Assembly: GCA_002682825.1 (NCBI GenBank)
Contig: NOKP01000002.1
Coordinates: 620,001 to 684,000, forward strand
Source of the DNA: Neonectria sp. B-13
Lineage: Eukaryota > Ascomycota > Sordariomycetes > Hypocreales > Nectriaceae
Length of the DNA stretch: 64,000 nt
Direction of reading: 5' to 3'
The position numbers were made by a program, and so were the translations under genes. Below the pieces are notes generated by a model. That model did not search any database. It saw nothing but the letters and a program-made list of their open reading frames with translations, and had not been told where the DNA came from. Of this stretch, positions 1 to 12,940 are shown one piece after another. The stretch's first letter is position 1; each line of letters starts with the position of its first letter.

Positions 1-152
1 GCTCATCAAGCAATGTTGAAGATATTACGCTTAGAAGGAGTGTTGAAAGGAGCTAAGAAATTTGGACTTGATAATATATTATGAATGGCGACTAGCTGTT
101 CTGGGCATCATAAAGGAGTGGCTGATGAATATAGTGGTCACCTTATGCTATG

Positions 153-1016
153 CTAATTAAGGGTACAGACTGTCTCGATGATCAACTCCGCAAAATCCAC
201 CAGCTCATCGGAATATCTGGGGAAATGGTGACCGCCTCGATGCGTCATTTTCCTCGATGTTTCCGGGTCGAACAATTCCGATACAGAGTCATCTACAAAA
301 TGATAATGATCCTTCGTTCCGCGGACATGCACCGACGGCAGCGTAATTTTCTCCTGAATGCTACTAGGCCTGTACTTGGGCAAGAATTGGACGGGGAACG
401 TCATCTTGTCCTGAACCGCCTTGATCATGTTGTACTCGATTGAGGTATGTGGATCCTGCGTCCAGTCCACGTCTTCCCCGAGGGAAGCATCGTACTCTCC
501 GGGCTTATATGTTGGGGTGGGTTGATTCTTTTCCGTGAGGTCCCACGTGATGAAGCCTGAATCGAAGCGATGGGGGAGGAAGGCCGAGGTAAAAATAGCC
601 AACTTGAATGGGTAACTCGCACTGCCATTCTCCGCTTGGTGCATGAGTAGCAAAAGGGCAGCCATTGAACCGCCCTGGGAGAACCCCCAGACGCCATCAA
701 ACGGCCCTTCTGATTCAATGAAAGATGTAAGGCGCTCATAAGCCCGTTCCACATCCTCGGGGTAAGGGAAATTGTACCAGCTGTAATTTGGTTTGGGGAC
801 CTGGCTAAGTGTAGCTATGATGAATTAGCTTCACGGAATGGAGTGTTATCATGGACCACATGAAGGGTACTTACGCAGCATTAATTCCGATGGTTCCATC
901 TCTGCCTCAAAAAACTCGTATTCCCAATCACTGGGGAGATGTCTTGTAATCGGTTCCATCTGCTCTTGGAGAACATCAACGCATGTAGCGTAGCCGTGGA
1001 GACACAGAAACCGCAT
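153..1016 (-). CDS. FUB4: FSH-type serine hydrolase (FUB4-like)
   Basis: Two exons, 1016..875 and 814..153, give 267 residues; the 60-nt intron (815..874) has GTAAGT and CATAG ends and joins in phase. The protein starts MRFLCLHG, the usual opening of the FSH1 family of alpha/beta hydrolases. The nucleophile elbow GFSQG puts the catalytic Ser near residue 93, and the HRGGHHFP motif near residue 243 supplies the catalytic His. Length fits the family (220-280 residues). In fusaric acid clusters FUB4 is the serine hydrolase next to the FUB5 acetyltransferase, which is the arrangement here, and that order is the main reason for the symbol. Its exact substrate is not settled; a thioesterase or esterase step on a pathway intermediate is the usual proposal. 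Probably cytosolic, since no signal peptide is seen. It shares a divergent 0.87 kb promoter region with FUB5. Confidence 0.86.
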
Positions 1017-1887
1017 CTTTGCCGTTGTCGAAAGTCTGCTATGATCTAGTTCTCAAAGTGTACTGATGGCTCTGGTTGCTTCGTATGAAACCGGGAAACA
1101 GAAGATCAGTAGTGTACTAGCTGTCAGGTTGAGGGAAAGCTCAAAATTCCCATTTGTACGGCTTTAATTAGTGGTGGCACCTCATGTTGGTCCCTCAGCA
1201 TCTCGTCACTCATCTCACGATTGGGCATTGATGCTTCGGATGGTAGCGACCGCCTTGGAATAACCCTCCGAGACGCTGACCCGATTGGGTGTACATATCC
1301 GGGATCCATCTTTCAAGTTTGCACCGAAGAAAACCCTCCTTGTTGCGAGATAATTCCCTACCGAGTGCGAACCCTGTGGGACTTCAATGCTTGTCGTCCG
1401 ATGCTACCCCAACTAATCAGAATCGGCCTATCAAGATCCGAATTATGAAAGCAGGGATTGGCCTAACAAGCTAATACCGGGAATGAAGACCTCGGTATGC
1501 CGTATGTAAGATAAGTGAGATTGCTATGTAATCAATGCCTTTTGTCTTCTCCACACCGGAGGACATGCGGGACTTTTTGATATCATTCCGACATTTCGGA
1601 TGCCGTACCGCCATCCCGGAGCTTTGGGGCCGAATCGACCTGAACCAATTATCATGAGGATCAGCGTTGTTCTAGACTGCACAACTTCACACCTAGTCCA
1701 CGGCACATAGCTCCCCTAAATCACATCTACAGCTAGGCGCGAAGAGAAGGCAACTGGCTTGTTCCTATTTCAACACTGAAGTTTAGGAGTCCTAATTAGT
1801 TGGCGCTTCGCGACCAAAAGGGACGCGATTTAGTGGCTCTATTTACACACAACACAATGACAGCGACAACGTCTTCTCCGGTTTACA
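1017..1887. promoter_or_regulatory. Divergent FUB4/FUB5 promoter region
   Basis: No convincing gene lies in these 871 bases. The flanking genes are transcribed away from each other, so both promoters must be here. The stretch holds several CGG/CCG triplets, and a clear everted pair TCCGA-cat-t-TCGGA lies at 1587-1600 (CCG-N6-CGG), a form that Zn2Cys6 dimers can bind. Binding is inferred only. Confidence 0.5.
1587..1600. promoter_or_regulatory. Everted CCG-N6-CGG site upstream of FUB5
   Basis: The 14-bp TCCGACATTTCGGA has perfect 5-bp arms and lies about 290 bp before the FUB5 start. It resembles the sites upstream of FUB9 and between FUB7 and FUB8, differing by one base of spacing from the FUB9 array. 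A candidate site for the cluster Zn2Cys6 protein. Confidence 0.35.
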
Positions 1888-3321
1888 ATGGTGATGGAAA
1901 ATTGCGACGATTTGGTTGGTCATCAAAACCTTCTTCGTGATTTTATTGATTCACTAAATTGTTTAGCGACGAACAATGACCAGCCTGGAAATGCTTTCTC
2001 ACACCGGGTTCCGGGGCAGAAGATCGCCGTCATCCCGTCTTTCATACTCGAGTCCGGAATCGAAATGCACAACGTCCCTGTGGCATACATGAGCTGGGGC
2101 AAGCTCTCTATCGACAGAAGTAATGTCATGGTTGTCTGCCATGCTCTCTCGGGAAGTGCGGATATCAGCGACTGGTGGAATCCTCTTCTCGGACCTGGGA
2201 AGGCTTTCGATACCGACAAGTTTTTGGTTATCTGCATGAACAGCTTGGGAAGCCCGTATGGAACGGCCAGCCCTGTTACGGTGAAGAATGGAAATCTAGC
2301 CGAGGGATGGTACGGTGCCGACTTCCCATCGACTACTATACGTGATGATGTCCGGTGAGTATATCTGTGGGACTCCAGTCAACAGATGCGGAATTCTAAC
2401 TTCCCAAGTATTCATCGACTGCTCCTGGACGATCTAGGGGTTCAACAAGTGGCAGCTGTCATTGGTGGCTCCATGGGCGGAATGCTCGCGCTGGAGTGGG
2501 CATACTTTGGCAAGGACTACGTTCGTTGCATTGTCCCCGTTGCAACATCCAGCCACCAGAGTGCCTGGGGAATAGGTTGGGGCGAAGCCCAACGTCACGC
2601 CATCTACAGCGACGTCAGGTACAAGAACGGTCGTTACAGCTTCGATGATCCCCCTGTTGCTGGTCTTGAAGCGGCTCGCATGGCAGCGCTACTGACATAT
2701 CGAAGCCGAGACTCCCTTGAGAGACGATTTGGGCGTGACAAGTCGAGCAAGAAGGTACCAGCTGCAAATGGGAATGGGACAAGTTCGGGGATACCACGTC
2801 AATCCAACGGCAACAGCAACGGAATGGCTCCCCATCAGCTCAATGGAAATCATCAACAAAAAGAACCATCACGAAATAATGGGACACATGCACCGGTTCA
2901 ACCACCTGCTGATGAAGGCCCCGTAGCTTTCGAAGCAACAGATTCTAGTTTCGCCGCTCAGACCTATCTCCGGTACCAAGCCAAGAAATTCTCAAATCGC
3001 TTCGACAGTAACTGTTACATTGCTCTTACGCAGAAGCTGGACTCTCACGACATATCCCGGGGTCGAGCAAATACCATCACCGAAGCGTTGTCGCTGATTC
3101 AACAGCCTACACTCGTACTCGGAATACGAAGTGATGGTCTGTACACGCTATCTGAACAAGAGCAGATTGCCCGGTGTGTTCCCAATGCGAAATTGAGGGA
3201 AATCATGAGCCATGACGGCCATGACGCGTTTCTTATCGAGTCGCATCAGTTGAATTGGTTGATACTCGGCTTCTTGTTTGACAATCTCGGCGATATAATG
3301 CAGAAACCAGCCATAGCTTGA
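1888..3321 (+). CDS. FUB5: Homoserine O-acetyltransferase (FUB5-like)
   Basis: Two exons, 1888..2354 and 2409..3321, encode 459 residues; the 54-nt intron starts GTGAGT and ends CAAG. This is a MetX/MET2-type alpha/beta hydrolase that transfers acetyl from acetyl-CoA to L-homoserine. Visible motifs are HALSGSAD near residue 91, LGSPYGTASP near 130, the nucleophile elbow GGSMGG (Ser about 177), LGIRSDGLYTLSEQEQ (Asp about 398) and SHDGHDAF (His about 427). A low-complexity Asn/Gly/Ser-rich insert of roughly 60 residues sits in the lid region (nt 2740-2930). In fusaric acid synthesis the O-acetylhomoserine product feeds the PLP enzyme FUB7, also in this cluster. A housekeeping MET2 is the alternative, but the neighbours argue for the cluster copy. 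ATG 1888 is taken as start; the first residues before QKIAVIP are not conserved-looking. Confidence 0.88.
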
Positions 3322-3837
3322 TTTTGGGGGTACGAACTAATTATACCAAAGGAGGCCATATAAATTTGTTGAGTATAAAATCTTTCAATTCTGTTATTGC
3401 CGAGCTCTCTAGATCTCAACATTGTGCCTGTAACGTAAACGCTTTGACTTTTGGTACAGAGAAAACACCAGCCGAGCCCGACGGTTTATTTAAACTCGTA
3501 TGTGTTTAGTTTAGTTTTTACCTCACTCGATATCATCTGATAGATCAAGGCAACGCTCGTATTTACTCATTAGAATATTTGATTCTAATTTTCGGGTTGT
3601 ATTACTCAGGCCTACCACAGAGTAATCTAGGTCAGTCTTCATAGCCCTCACATCGTCATTGATCCTATGAGGAAAAACCGGATTCAACTCAACAAATTTT
3701 CCAAGTGGTTGGAACTGTTATGTTGAATAAATAGGAAAAATACGACCGTGTCTACCTAACAAAATACTTGATGACCTCAATACGTGCTGCACCGGCCGAA
3801 CCCTTGTATTCTCAACCTTTCCCTCTCACATAACGAA
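3322..3837. other. Intergenic, convergent FUB5/FUB6 3' ends
   Basis: The genes on both sides end here, so terminators and 3' UTRs are expected. AT-rich; no coding signal or repeat seen. Confidence 0.5.
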
Positions 3838-4964
3838 TCATGGGTCACTGATCTTGAGTACCGTCTTGCCAAAGCTTCCTCCAGTGAACATGGAATGGAA
3901 CGCCTTATCAGCCTGTTCAATCCCTTCAAAGTCAGTGTATCGTGACTTAATCCTTCCTTCCGAGATCCATTTCGGCATCGCCGCACGGAAGTTATCGATG
4001 TTGTCCGTGTAGATGTTCTCGTCCCAGAAAATGAAGCCCTGGATCTTGATCCGACGTCGGAAAATCTCCGATAGGTTGGTGATTCCATACTGCTCTTCGA
4101 CCGGCTTGTTATATTGTGATGCCTGAAAAGGTAAACGTTAGCCGTGGCATACATCTCTGGGCAAGTGAAACTTACCGCCCCGCAGCTGATAATCCTCCCA
4201 AACCATTTCATATTCTCAATTGCCGCTTGGAGGTGATTGCCTCCAACGTTCTCAAACACCACGTCTAATCCCTCTGGAGCCAGACGCTTCAGCGCGTCGT
4301 TGACTGGCTCCTTTCGATAGTTGAAGCCGGCGTCGGCGCCGAGCTCGTTCACGACGTAGTCGAGCTTCTCATCGGAGCTCACACTCGCAATCACTCGCAT
4401 TCCTTCAATCTTGGCAAGCTGGACCACGATTTCTCCGACCGAGCTCGACGCAGCGTTGACCCATATTGTCTCGCCCTTGACCGGCTTCACGAGGCCGTAG
4501 AACGAGTTCCAGGCAGTCATACCCGCCAGTCCCAGAGTCCCGACGTAGTGCTTGAGGTCCAGATTATAATCGTTGGTCACCTTCCATACGAGCGGCGACG
4601 CCATTGCCCGGGCATCAATGAGCTCTTTGGGAATCAGGCCATACTCGGCAATGGGCAGGCTACCTGCGATCAAGCTGCCCTCCTCGAACAAGTCGTTGTC
4701 CGAGCGGATGACCTTGGCGATTGAGAAGTTGGTGATGGGTTCGTCGTTCTCATAGCCAGGCACATAATCTGCAACACCAGGTCCCCGCATACGATCTCTC
4801 TGATGAGGGTCGAGCCCAGCAATAAGGAGCTTGATTACCAGGCCACCAGGCGGTGGAACCAGCTTCAGGGGCTGGTCCTCAATGATGGTGTTGATGCCCG
4901 GCTGAGGCAGTTCCGTTGGCGGTTTCTTGAACACCCATGTCTTATTTGGGACCACTTCTGCCAT
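3838..4964 (-). CDS. FUB6: MDR-family NAD(P)H dehydrogenase (FUB6-like)
   Basis: Two exons, 4964..4176 and 4122..3838, give 357 residues with a 53-nt intron (GTAAGT...TTTCAG, phase 0). It is a medium-chain dehydrogenase/reductase without zinc, of the leukotriene B4 12-hydroxydehydrogenase/prostaglandin reductase type. The N-terminal GroES-like half carries IAGLDPHQRDRMR; then GLAGMTAW, the nucleotide-binding AASSSVGEIVVQLAK, and FENVGG, all typical of the group. The end reads GGSFGKTVLKISDP. ATG 4964 (MAEVVPNKTW) was chosen over an in-frame upstream codon because family members start close to this point. In fusaric acid synthesis FUB6 acts with the polyketide synthase FUB1 as a reductive partner when the C6 chain is made. 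Position between FUB5 and FUB7 supports the assignment. Confidence 0.86.
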
Positions 4965-6399
4965 GTCGGATGTGAATTTTGGGTAAAAGATAAGCTTAAA
5001 CGGTTTCAAAGAATAAGCTGTATTTTGTCGTTGAGATATATTTCACAAAGCGACGGCTGAGTATTTGATTCCTCTCTGGGATGATGTTGCTCACATATTT
5101 AGAAACGCGCCTTCGATTGATCTATATATCAAGGCCAATATTATACGATCTGCGACGAGGCTCCGGCCGACAGTCCGAGGTCAATAAAATGACACCGCCG
5201 ATTGTAAAGATTACGATGAAGTCGATCATCTTTCGGAGCCTTTCGGTCGCTTCGGAGTAAAATAATCCGGTAGGCAAACCGGAGGGGTCGGAGCAAATGC
5301 TTACCCACGGTTCTAATTGTAAATAAAGTTCAATGATTCTGCTTGAGATGGTTCATATCTCGAATTACTGCATTCCGTTATACTCATCACCGTAGCGGCT
5401 TGAGTGGCAGCTTGGTCTGGGAAGATCGGGTTGTGTATATGTCTATTTCGGGAGTTGCGCGATAATGATAAGAAGTCTCCGATCGGACAATGCTAACCTC
5501 CGTATGGCCACCGACCCGATGACCAAAACTTCCGACCACTAAGATCAATCCAACTTTCCCCAGGAAAATTGTTCCAGTGAGGAGGTCCCTCTGTCTATGC
5601 GTCCCCGCAGCTCCTGTCTAGGAAGCTCTCTGCTCTCTTCGCACAATGCGTGTCCAGCAGAGCTTGGCCACTCCCCCGTACGCGTTAATCGCTATCTTCA
5701 CCAGGCCATTGGGCCTGTTTAAGGGAGTCAGAGAGTCTCTATCTACAGAATCTTTTAGCTTAAGGATAATTCGATGTCTTGTTTCGTGAGGTCGATAGCC
5801 ACAACATTACTATCTCGTAGACTCGTGACTTCGAGTGTAGGCACAGTAGGTGCTGAGAGCCATCATGAAATCACGTTGGTGTGTAGGATCTAATGATTTA
5901 CCCTCTGTATTTCCTTATCTAATTAGGATATACGGGTCGGCGTTAATAGATGACGGTCTCCGGGGCTCCATACGAGGATCCATAAAGTCTCAATGGATGA
6001 TGACGACCCCATACTGTGACATATGTTTGTGTCCCGAGCTCTCCACCCGATCAGCTTCGTTTGTGTTCAAAGTCTATTGCCGTTTAAACTTGTGATCGAT
6101 TCTTCCACTTCTTATCGAAGCATGCTCGTATCTATGTATGTATACCTTAGGCTACATTCAAATATTTTCAGGACACGAGCTTCCCACTAAGGCCTTCTCG
6201 ATTTGTAAACTGCTTAATCCATTAGATTTCGTATGATTTAGGACTTATCCTTGAATCTCTTAAATTATTATGAGAATTTATCTTTGGAAGGTAAAGGTCA
6301 TTCATTTATGCAACTCGCTTCTTGGATATATAATTCAATTTTCATTACTATAGTAACGTCTCTAACGACCTACAGCCCATCCGTAAACCGCCAAACCAC
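4965..6399. promoter_or_regulatory. FUB6 promoter side and long FUB6-FUB7 spacer
   Basis: About 1.4 kb with no supported gene. The FUB6 promoter is near 4965-5400 and the FUB7 3' end at the right. CGG triplets cluster at 5233-5292 (five CGG/CCG within 60 bases), and TCCGATCGGA at 5478-5487 is a perfect 10-bp palindrome with CCG-N2-CGG spacing. The right half (5,850-6,390) is plain AT-rich spacer. Confidence 0.4.
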
Positions 6400-7959
<1,560 letters not shown>

Positions 7960-8761
7960 GTTGGATTAGTTCGTGTTTTTGTGTATGGTCTGTGCAGGAT
8001 GGAACTACAACTCAGGTGTGCAAAGGAAAAGATATTGGCGGGGAGAGGTTCAGTTTGAGGTAGTTTTATTCTACTAATGGACCTTTGTATAGGCCAAAGT
8101 TTTCGATCTACCTAGAAGCCGGGTGTGCTGCCTCCGCGTTACCCCCGCAATGTTCTAGCTTACGCTTCCGAATGCCGAGCACTCGGACAGTTATCAAGTC
8201 GGCGCCGGAACACCGGTCAGCCCCGGTCGGGGCCTCAGATAACCTTCCGATCGCAACCCCACAAACAGAAATACGCACTGAAATGAAGATCCGAGTCAAT
8301 TGCTTAGCCCAGCATGTAAGCTTAACGTCCGTGTATAGCATAGCAGCCTGAGCAGCAATAGCCTCAACCAAACAGGAGACAGACACGGGGTCTTGAAGCT
8401 GCATTGAGTCTGGACCCGAAAGGCATCCGTTCGGATCACTGCTCCGTGAATTTGCGTCGGAGCCCCAGTCGCACGCTAGACTAGACCTATATCTTGGATC
8501 CAGGCCCACCCGCCTGAAGGGGAATATGGGACAGATAGGCCATCCCATCCACTCAAGCACCTACACGCACGAGCCATCTCACTTTTGTCGTAAGGCGCGT
8601 GAGGCTGTAGGCATTTGAACCTGAAATCACAACCATTGCTATTGGTCATAGTTGTGTAGTCCTGACCGTCTGATTCCAATCAATACGGGGTCAAGAGACG
8701 ACACCTAGGAATATCGGCAGGTCATCTTTTTCTGCCATCTTCTGCGTCACTGATATCCACA
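7960..8761. promoter_or_regulatory. Bidirectional FUB7/FUB8 promoter
   Basis: FUB7 and FUB8 are transcribed away from this 0.8 kb. It is rich in CGG/CCG between 8115 and 8260. The everted pair CCGAGCACTCGG at 8175-8186 (CCG-N6-CGG) matches the layout seen upstream of FUB5. No coding ORF here is convincing. Confidence 0.45.
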
Positions 8762-11700
8762 ATGGGATCAATTCCGGCTTCGCCCAGCTATGGCCGTCGA
8801 TTGCTTCCGGTGTTGATAGATGAAACTGCACGAGACGAGCCGGACCGTGCGCTCTTCTATACTCCCCGAAACAACCAGTCCTCTCAGGGGTACGAGGTGG
8901 TGACGACGAGGACGTTTGCCAATTCCGTCAACAGGTTATGCTGGTGGCTCGAGTCACAATTGGGCCCGCAAAGAGGGTCGAAAACTATTGGCTACATCGG
9001 ACAAAGTAAGTTGTTACTCTTCATCTTATTCATTGAATTTGGATATTAAGACTTCCGTTAGATGACCTGAGATACTTCTTGATGATGATAGCGGCCACCA
9101 AGACTGGACACAAAGTATGACCTCATCATCCCTATCTAGTATCCCCTTTAGCAAGAACTGACAAGCCAAAAGCTTCTGCTCTCCTCGCCACGGAATAGTG
9201 TCGAAGGACATGTATCATTAATCAAGCAGTCTGGTTGCGAGTTCTGGATCACATCATCGGGCGTTGACAACCTCGAATTCATCAAAGACCTCCAAGTGCC
9301 TCGTGCCCAAGTGCCCGAACTGTCTCATCTCCTGCATCCGAACGCGGTCAAGACTTATTCTTACGACAAACAGTGGGATGAAGGACGATCGGATGTTCTC
9401 GCGCTTCTGCACACGTCGGGTTCCACGGGTCTGCCAAAGCTTGTGCCGCTGTATCTTGCGACTGCGGCGACTGTGGATGCGTTTCACTTGATGGAACCGA
9501 CCAACGGGAAAATGCCAACCGGAGTGGACTGGACCGGTACAAGGATGCTGTGTGCAATGCCTCTTTTCCACGTACGTATAAACTTTTCATCATACCCGAA
9601 GCTAACGCTGACATTGCTTTCCTTAACTAGGTTGCCGGTATTTGTCTCGGGTTGTTTTCCGCTGTATTCTTCAGATGGAGCGTCATCTTGCCATCCACCG
9701 GACCCATTATGCAGCATGTCATCGAAGATGCTCTCGACAACATCGCACTTGATTCAGCCTTCATCTCTCCCAGTGTGCTTCAAGACATTTCCAAGTCCCC
9801 TCGCGTATTGGAGAAACTCTCGAAGCTGAAATTCATCACCTCAGCTGGCGGCCCAGTGGCTCAGTCTGTAGGCGACGTCATCCACCCTCGTGTCCCAATC
9901 TGGCAGACCATGGGTATGACCGAGGGACAATGGCTCGCATCAGTCGTAACGCATCCAGACGAGTGGGCGTATTTCCATTTCCACCCACGCACGGGATTCG
10001 AGATGCGTCCTTACTCGGATGATCTGTTCGAGCTAGTGTTTGTCAAGAAAGAGGTGCTGGCTCCAACCCAACCTGTCTTTGTCACATTCCCCGATCTCGA
10101 TGTCTGGGAAACGAAGGACCTGTACTCTCGCCATCCTACAGCTCCGAATCTTTGGAAATATGAGATGCGCCGAGACGATCTCATCGTGCTATCCAATGGA
10201 GAAAAGTTCAATCCTCTAGTCGCCGAAGGGAGGCTAATCAGCCATCCGTGGATTTCTACTGCTTACATCACGGGCCGGGGTCGCTTCCAAGCTGCCGCTC
10301 TGCTCTATCCAGATGAGAAGAACCTTGATGAATCCGATCTTAGCATCATCGACAACGTGTGGCCGACCATCGAGGATGTGAACAAGTCTCTTCCGGCCTT
10401 TGCCCAGATCCACCGCGAGTTTGTCAAGATCGCTCGAACTCCATTCCCTCGCACGCCAAAGGGGACACTCGCCCGAAACGAAACAGAGAAGCTCTTTGCA
10501 AAGGATATAGACGATATTTATGAACGGTCTGTTCAAGTCACATCCTCCCTTCACGTCAACGGGACCAGCCTGGAAGCCATTCGTGCCGGTATCAGGGACG
10601 CAATTCACGCTGTGTCTGGGATCGGAGAACTCGACGACGAGGTCAACATCTTCACCAGGAGTTTCGACTCTCTCCATGTCATCCGGCTTGCAAAGCTGCT
10701 CAAATCAGCCTTCCATCAGCCCATCGAGGTAGAAGTTGGCACCATATACGCAAACCCTTCCATCACACAGCTGGGTAGTGCGCTGTGGACCCAGCTTCAC
10801 CAAGGACCCCAAGAAAGAGCCCTCAATACCAAGGCTACATCTCAAATGCTCGCCAAACACTCGCAGTCTTTCCAGCCCGCCCGGAAAACGAAGGAGTATG
10901 TGGTCATTACTGGCACGACTGGGTCTATCGGTCCGTATCTTCTGGATGCCCTTTGCAAGAACGACGAAATTGCCAAGGTCTGGTGCTTTAACCGCAGCAC
11001 GAACGCACCCCAGAGACAGGTGGATTTGGCCCAGTCAAAGGGTCTGTCATCGGATTGGAATGGGAAAGTCCAGTTCATTCAGCATGATCTTTCATCTGAG
11101 ACGCTTGGATTGTGCCAAGCGGATCTTCAGGAAATAAAAGATAAAGCAACCATAATTATTCGTGAGTTGATTATGTATTCCAAGAAGAGTAACTGCTAAG
11201 ACTAATTGCTTCTCACAGACAACGCCTGGGAGGTGAATTTCAACCTTCCTCTATCGTCCTTTGAGCCACAATTCATTGGGCTCAGGGGTCTTGTCGATAT
11301 ATGCCGAGAGACAAGGCACAAAATCCGCTTCTATTTCATCTCGTCCATCAGCGCTGCCATGAACTGGCCGTCCGAGCTGTTAGGCCCTGTACCAGAAGCC
11401 AAGATACCCAACTTTGATGCCCCGATAAACGGATATGGTGCATCGAAACTGGTGGCCGAGCACTTACTCGGGAGGGCAGCGCGATCAGGCGTCGTGAATC
11501 TCTCCGTTTTACGAGTCGGCCAAGTCGCAGGCCCCGTAAAGACCCGTGGTGAGGGTGGCGTATGGACGCGGAGGGATTGGGTGCCGGCAGTAAGTCATAG
11601 CCACTTTTCTTTCTCAAGGAACATTCTAATCATTGAACATAGATCATTGATGCCTCTGTTCATCTTCGAATGTTACCGTCTGATTTAGGTTCTGCAACCA

Positions 11701-12194
11701 ACCTTGATTGGATTCCCGTTGATCTACTCGCCGAGATTATTGGACAACTCGTCAGCTCCGAGCTGCCAACGGGCGTCCGGGAAACGTATTATAATCTCCT
11801 CAACCCTAAGACAAGCAGCTGGGATGATGTCCTCCCGAGCGTAAAAGCCCGTCTGGACACGGCTTTATCGGCAGAGGTACAGATTGTACCTCTTCAACAG
11901 TGGATCAACTCTTTGCGAGACGCTGAAGCATCCATCGTCCGTGAGATCGGTGACGGGACTCATGGGACTGCGAGCAGGGCTCGGACCGGGCTCACGTTGT
12001 TGTCCTTCTTCCAGATGCTGGCCGGGCCTGAAGCCAATGACTCTTCATCCGAAGCAGGCTCCGAGATTAGCTCTAGCTCCCGGGATCTGAACTGGGCCAT
12101 GGGCAATACCTTGTCACAAAGCTCTACCTTTGCCGACTTGGCACCTGTATCTACAACTTGGTTCGATACTTGGTTGGACCAATGGGGATATTGA
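8762..12194 (+). CDS. FUB8: NRPS-like carboxylic acid reductase A-T-R (FUB8-like)
   Basis: Six exons (8762..9005, 9062..9114, 9173..9571, 9631..11161, 11219..11589, 11643..12194) encode 1049 residues with every splice in phase. Domains in order: adenylation (about 30-510) with core motif [12 protein letters not shown] near 178 and GMTEGQW further on; carrier domain with the phosphopantetheine Ser in [10 protein letters not shown] (about 579); thioester reductase (about 650-1000) with NADP motif TGTTGSIG near 659 and the YxxxK pair in GYGASK near 814. There is no condensation domain, so it activates a carboxylate, loads it and releases it as an aldehyde by reduction. In fusaric acid synthesis FUB8 delivers the C6 aldehyde that FUB7 uses. 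Length and domain order equal those of FUB8 and of fungal LYS2-like reductases. The cytosolic location is inferred. Confidence 0.88.
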
Positions 12195-12940
12195 TTTTTA
12201 AGGTATCTGTTTTTAACGTCGAGAGAAAAGCGTACAACATGTGACGGGTAAACAAATGCAATGCCCCACTGGATGGATTCATGACGCAATAAGCTTAAAA
12301 TGTTACAAATTGCAGTCACAATAAACGTTGAATCTCACTTCGTCCTTTTGCCACAGTGGAATATTTCCTTTGTTAGTCTATAACGCGATTATTCAAGTCG
12401 CAAAACCCCTTGCTCTAGGGTATACGTCTTCTTCGCCCATCGCATGACTTCAACTCCACACACCACCTCATAGATGGCTAACTGTTAAATGGCAAATGAG
12501 TACGTACCTCGAAGTTGACTCTCAATAGATGAAGATTATAGCGGCTGTCTCCGATTGCCGATAGAGGTGGCAGATACAGCTGAGGTTGTGACTCAGACTG
12601 GATTCATCATTAATCTTGTGTAAGGACTAAGATCTTGATAGTTCTAGAAAACCAATGAGACCCAAGAATAGCCACGTAATTGAACAGTTAACAAGCCTGA
12701 CGGGGGCAATTTGTGCAAAACTACGTCTTGCGTAGTTGCCCACATGTCGTGTTTATCAACTAATTGAGTGGGAGAGAGCTACCGCAGTTGACCCTGCTAA
12801 GATACGCAACACCATTTGGGTTTATAATAGAGGTCAAGTTACTATCCACATATATTTGCTGAGTGCCATCACTTGCGCCATTTGTCAAATCAGATAGAAC
12901 CTGATTTGACCAGATATGGCCCATTGTGTACTCTTGCTTG
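12195..12940. other. Intergenic, convergent FUB8/FUB9 3' ends
   Basis: Both neighbours end here. No gene, repeat or regulatory pattern is apparent in these 746 bases. Confidence 0.5.
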
